A DNA stretch of 44,402 nt from an uncultured Eubacteriales bacterium (GTDB taxonomy: Bacteria > Bacillota > Clostridia > Oscillospirales > CAG-272), in NCBI GenBank assembly GCA_934447715.1, contig CAKSER010000010.1, positions 1-44,402 on the forward strand. Reading direction: 5' to 3'. Below the pieces are notes generated by a model. The model saw only the letters and a program-made list of their open reading frames with translations, was not told the DNA's origin and ran no database searches. Position numbers and translations under genes: made by a program. This document shows positions 44,175 to 44,402 of this stretch, piece after piece. Each line of letters starts with the position of its first letter. The stretch's first letter is position 1.

Positions 44175-44402
44175 ATGCCGAATATTAAGTCAGCAAAGAA
44201 GCGTGTAAAGGTTATCGAGGCTAAAACTCTTCAGAATAAGATGGCTAAATCCTCACTCAGAACAGCTCTTAAGAAGTTTGACAACGCTGTTGTTTCCGGT
44301 GATAAGGATCAGGCAAAGGCAGCTTATCTTCTTGCAGTAAAGAAGGTTGATCAGGCTGTTGCCAAGGGACTCATTCACAAGAACAACGCAGCAAGAAAGA
44401 AG
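44175..44402 (+). CDS. rpsT: 30S ribosomal protein S20 (3' end outside window)
   Basis: The 76 visible codons begin MPNIKSAKKRVKVIEA and continue with the helical, Lys/Ala-rich text of S20 (NKMAKSSLRTALKKFDNAV, later KGLIHKNNAARKK). The family has 80-90 residues, so only about ten codons are missing. S20 binds 16S rRNA early in 30S assembly. GGGAGGTGAA lies just upstream of the ATG. It is divergent from rpoB. Confidence 0.95.
   Translation, partial: MPNIKSAKKRVKVIEAKTLQNKMAKSSLRTALKKFDNAVVSGDKDQAKAAYLLAVKKVDQAVAKGLIHKNNAARKK

Overview
The window looks like chromosome of a low-to-mid GC Firmicute of the class Clostridia, probably an Oscillospiraceae/Ruminococcaceae relative. The signs are GGAGG-type ribosome binding sites with frequent GTG starts, a large (about 300 nt) SRP RNA in front of dnaX-ybaB-recR, PyrR-, SAM- and FMN-controlled leaders, and an rpoBC / rpsL-rpsG-fusA-tuf block. 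I see no phage, transposase, CRISPR array, rRNA or tRNA. Nearly everything is ordinary chromosome; the surprises are in signalling genes, leaders and intergenic repeats.

Layout. 1-300: tandem 128-bp hairpin-rich repeats and a leftward promoter for a gene outside the window. 305-1080 (+): two half-size TauE/SafE permease genes. 1122-8419 (-): comM, then, read leftward from 8419, an ABC ATPase-permease-GldG-DUF4340-PPIase lipoprotein operon. 8661-14973 (-): a bacterial tyrosine-kinase cluster (PHP phosphatase, Ig-like membrane protein, two BY-kinase-type proteins, a Ser/Gly-rich membrane protein and a cysteine-rich protein), with a divergent Ig-like membrane protein gene at 15181-15786 (+). 16035-18783 (-): acyltransferase-like protein and acyl-CoA ligase behind a structured leader. 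19155-22286 (+): SRP RNA, dnaX, ybaB, recR. 22464-24433 (-): pyrR-uraA behind a PyrR attenuator. 24801-29605 (-): metK (SAM-I riboswitch), a possible 31-residue membrane peptide, recD2 and an MreB-like gene. 30075-31228 (-): ribU under an FMN riboswitch plus a small export protein. 31542-35993 (-): rpsL-rpsG-fusA-tuf. 36382-43705 (-): rpoB-rpoC with a leader of about 310 nt. 44175-44402 (+): rpsT, cut by the window edge.

Main points for follow-up: (1) The two adjacent BY-kinase proteins look complementary. One keeps a usable P-loop but has no tyrosine tail; the other has a damaged P-loop but carries a 15-tyrosine tail. A cognate PHP-type phosphatase is in the same operon and no polysaccharide genes are in sight. 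(2) A three-hairpin intergenic element of about 120 bp occurs at two places, each time just downstream of a promoter and flanked by copies of that promoter's extended -10 box. Its central hairpin shows a compensatory base-pair change between loci. (3) Several leaders look regulatory without matching a class I know: the rpoBC leader, the leader of the acyltransferase-like gene, a start-codon hairpin on the 31-codon ORF, and an upstream ORF on rpsL. All statements rest on reading the sequence; no database search was run.
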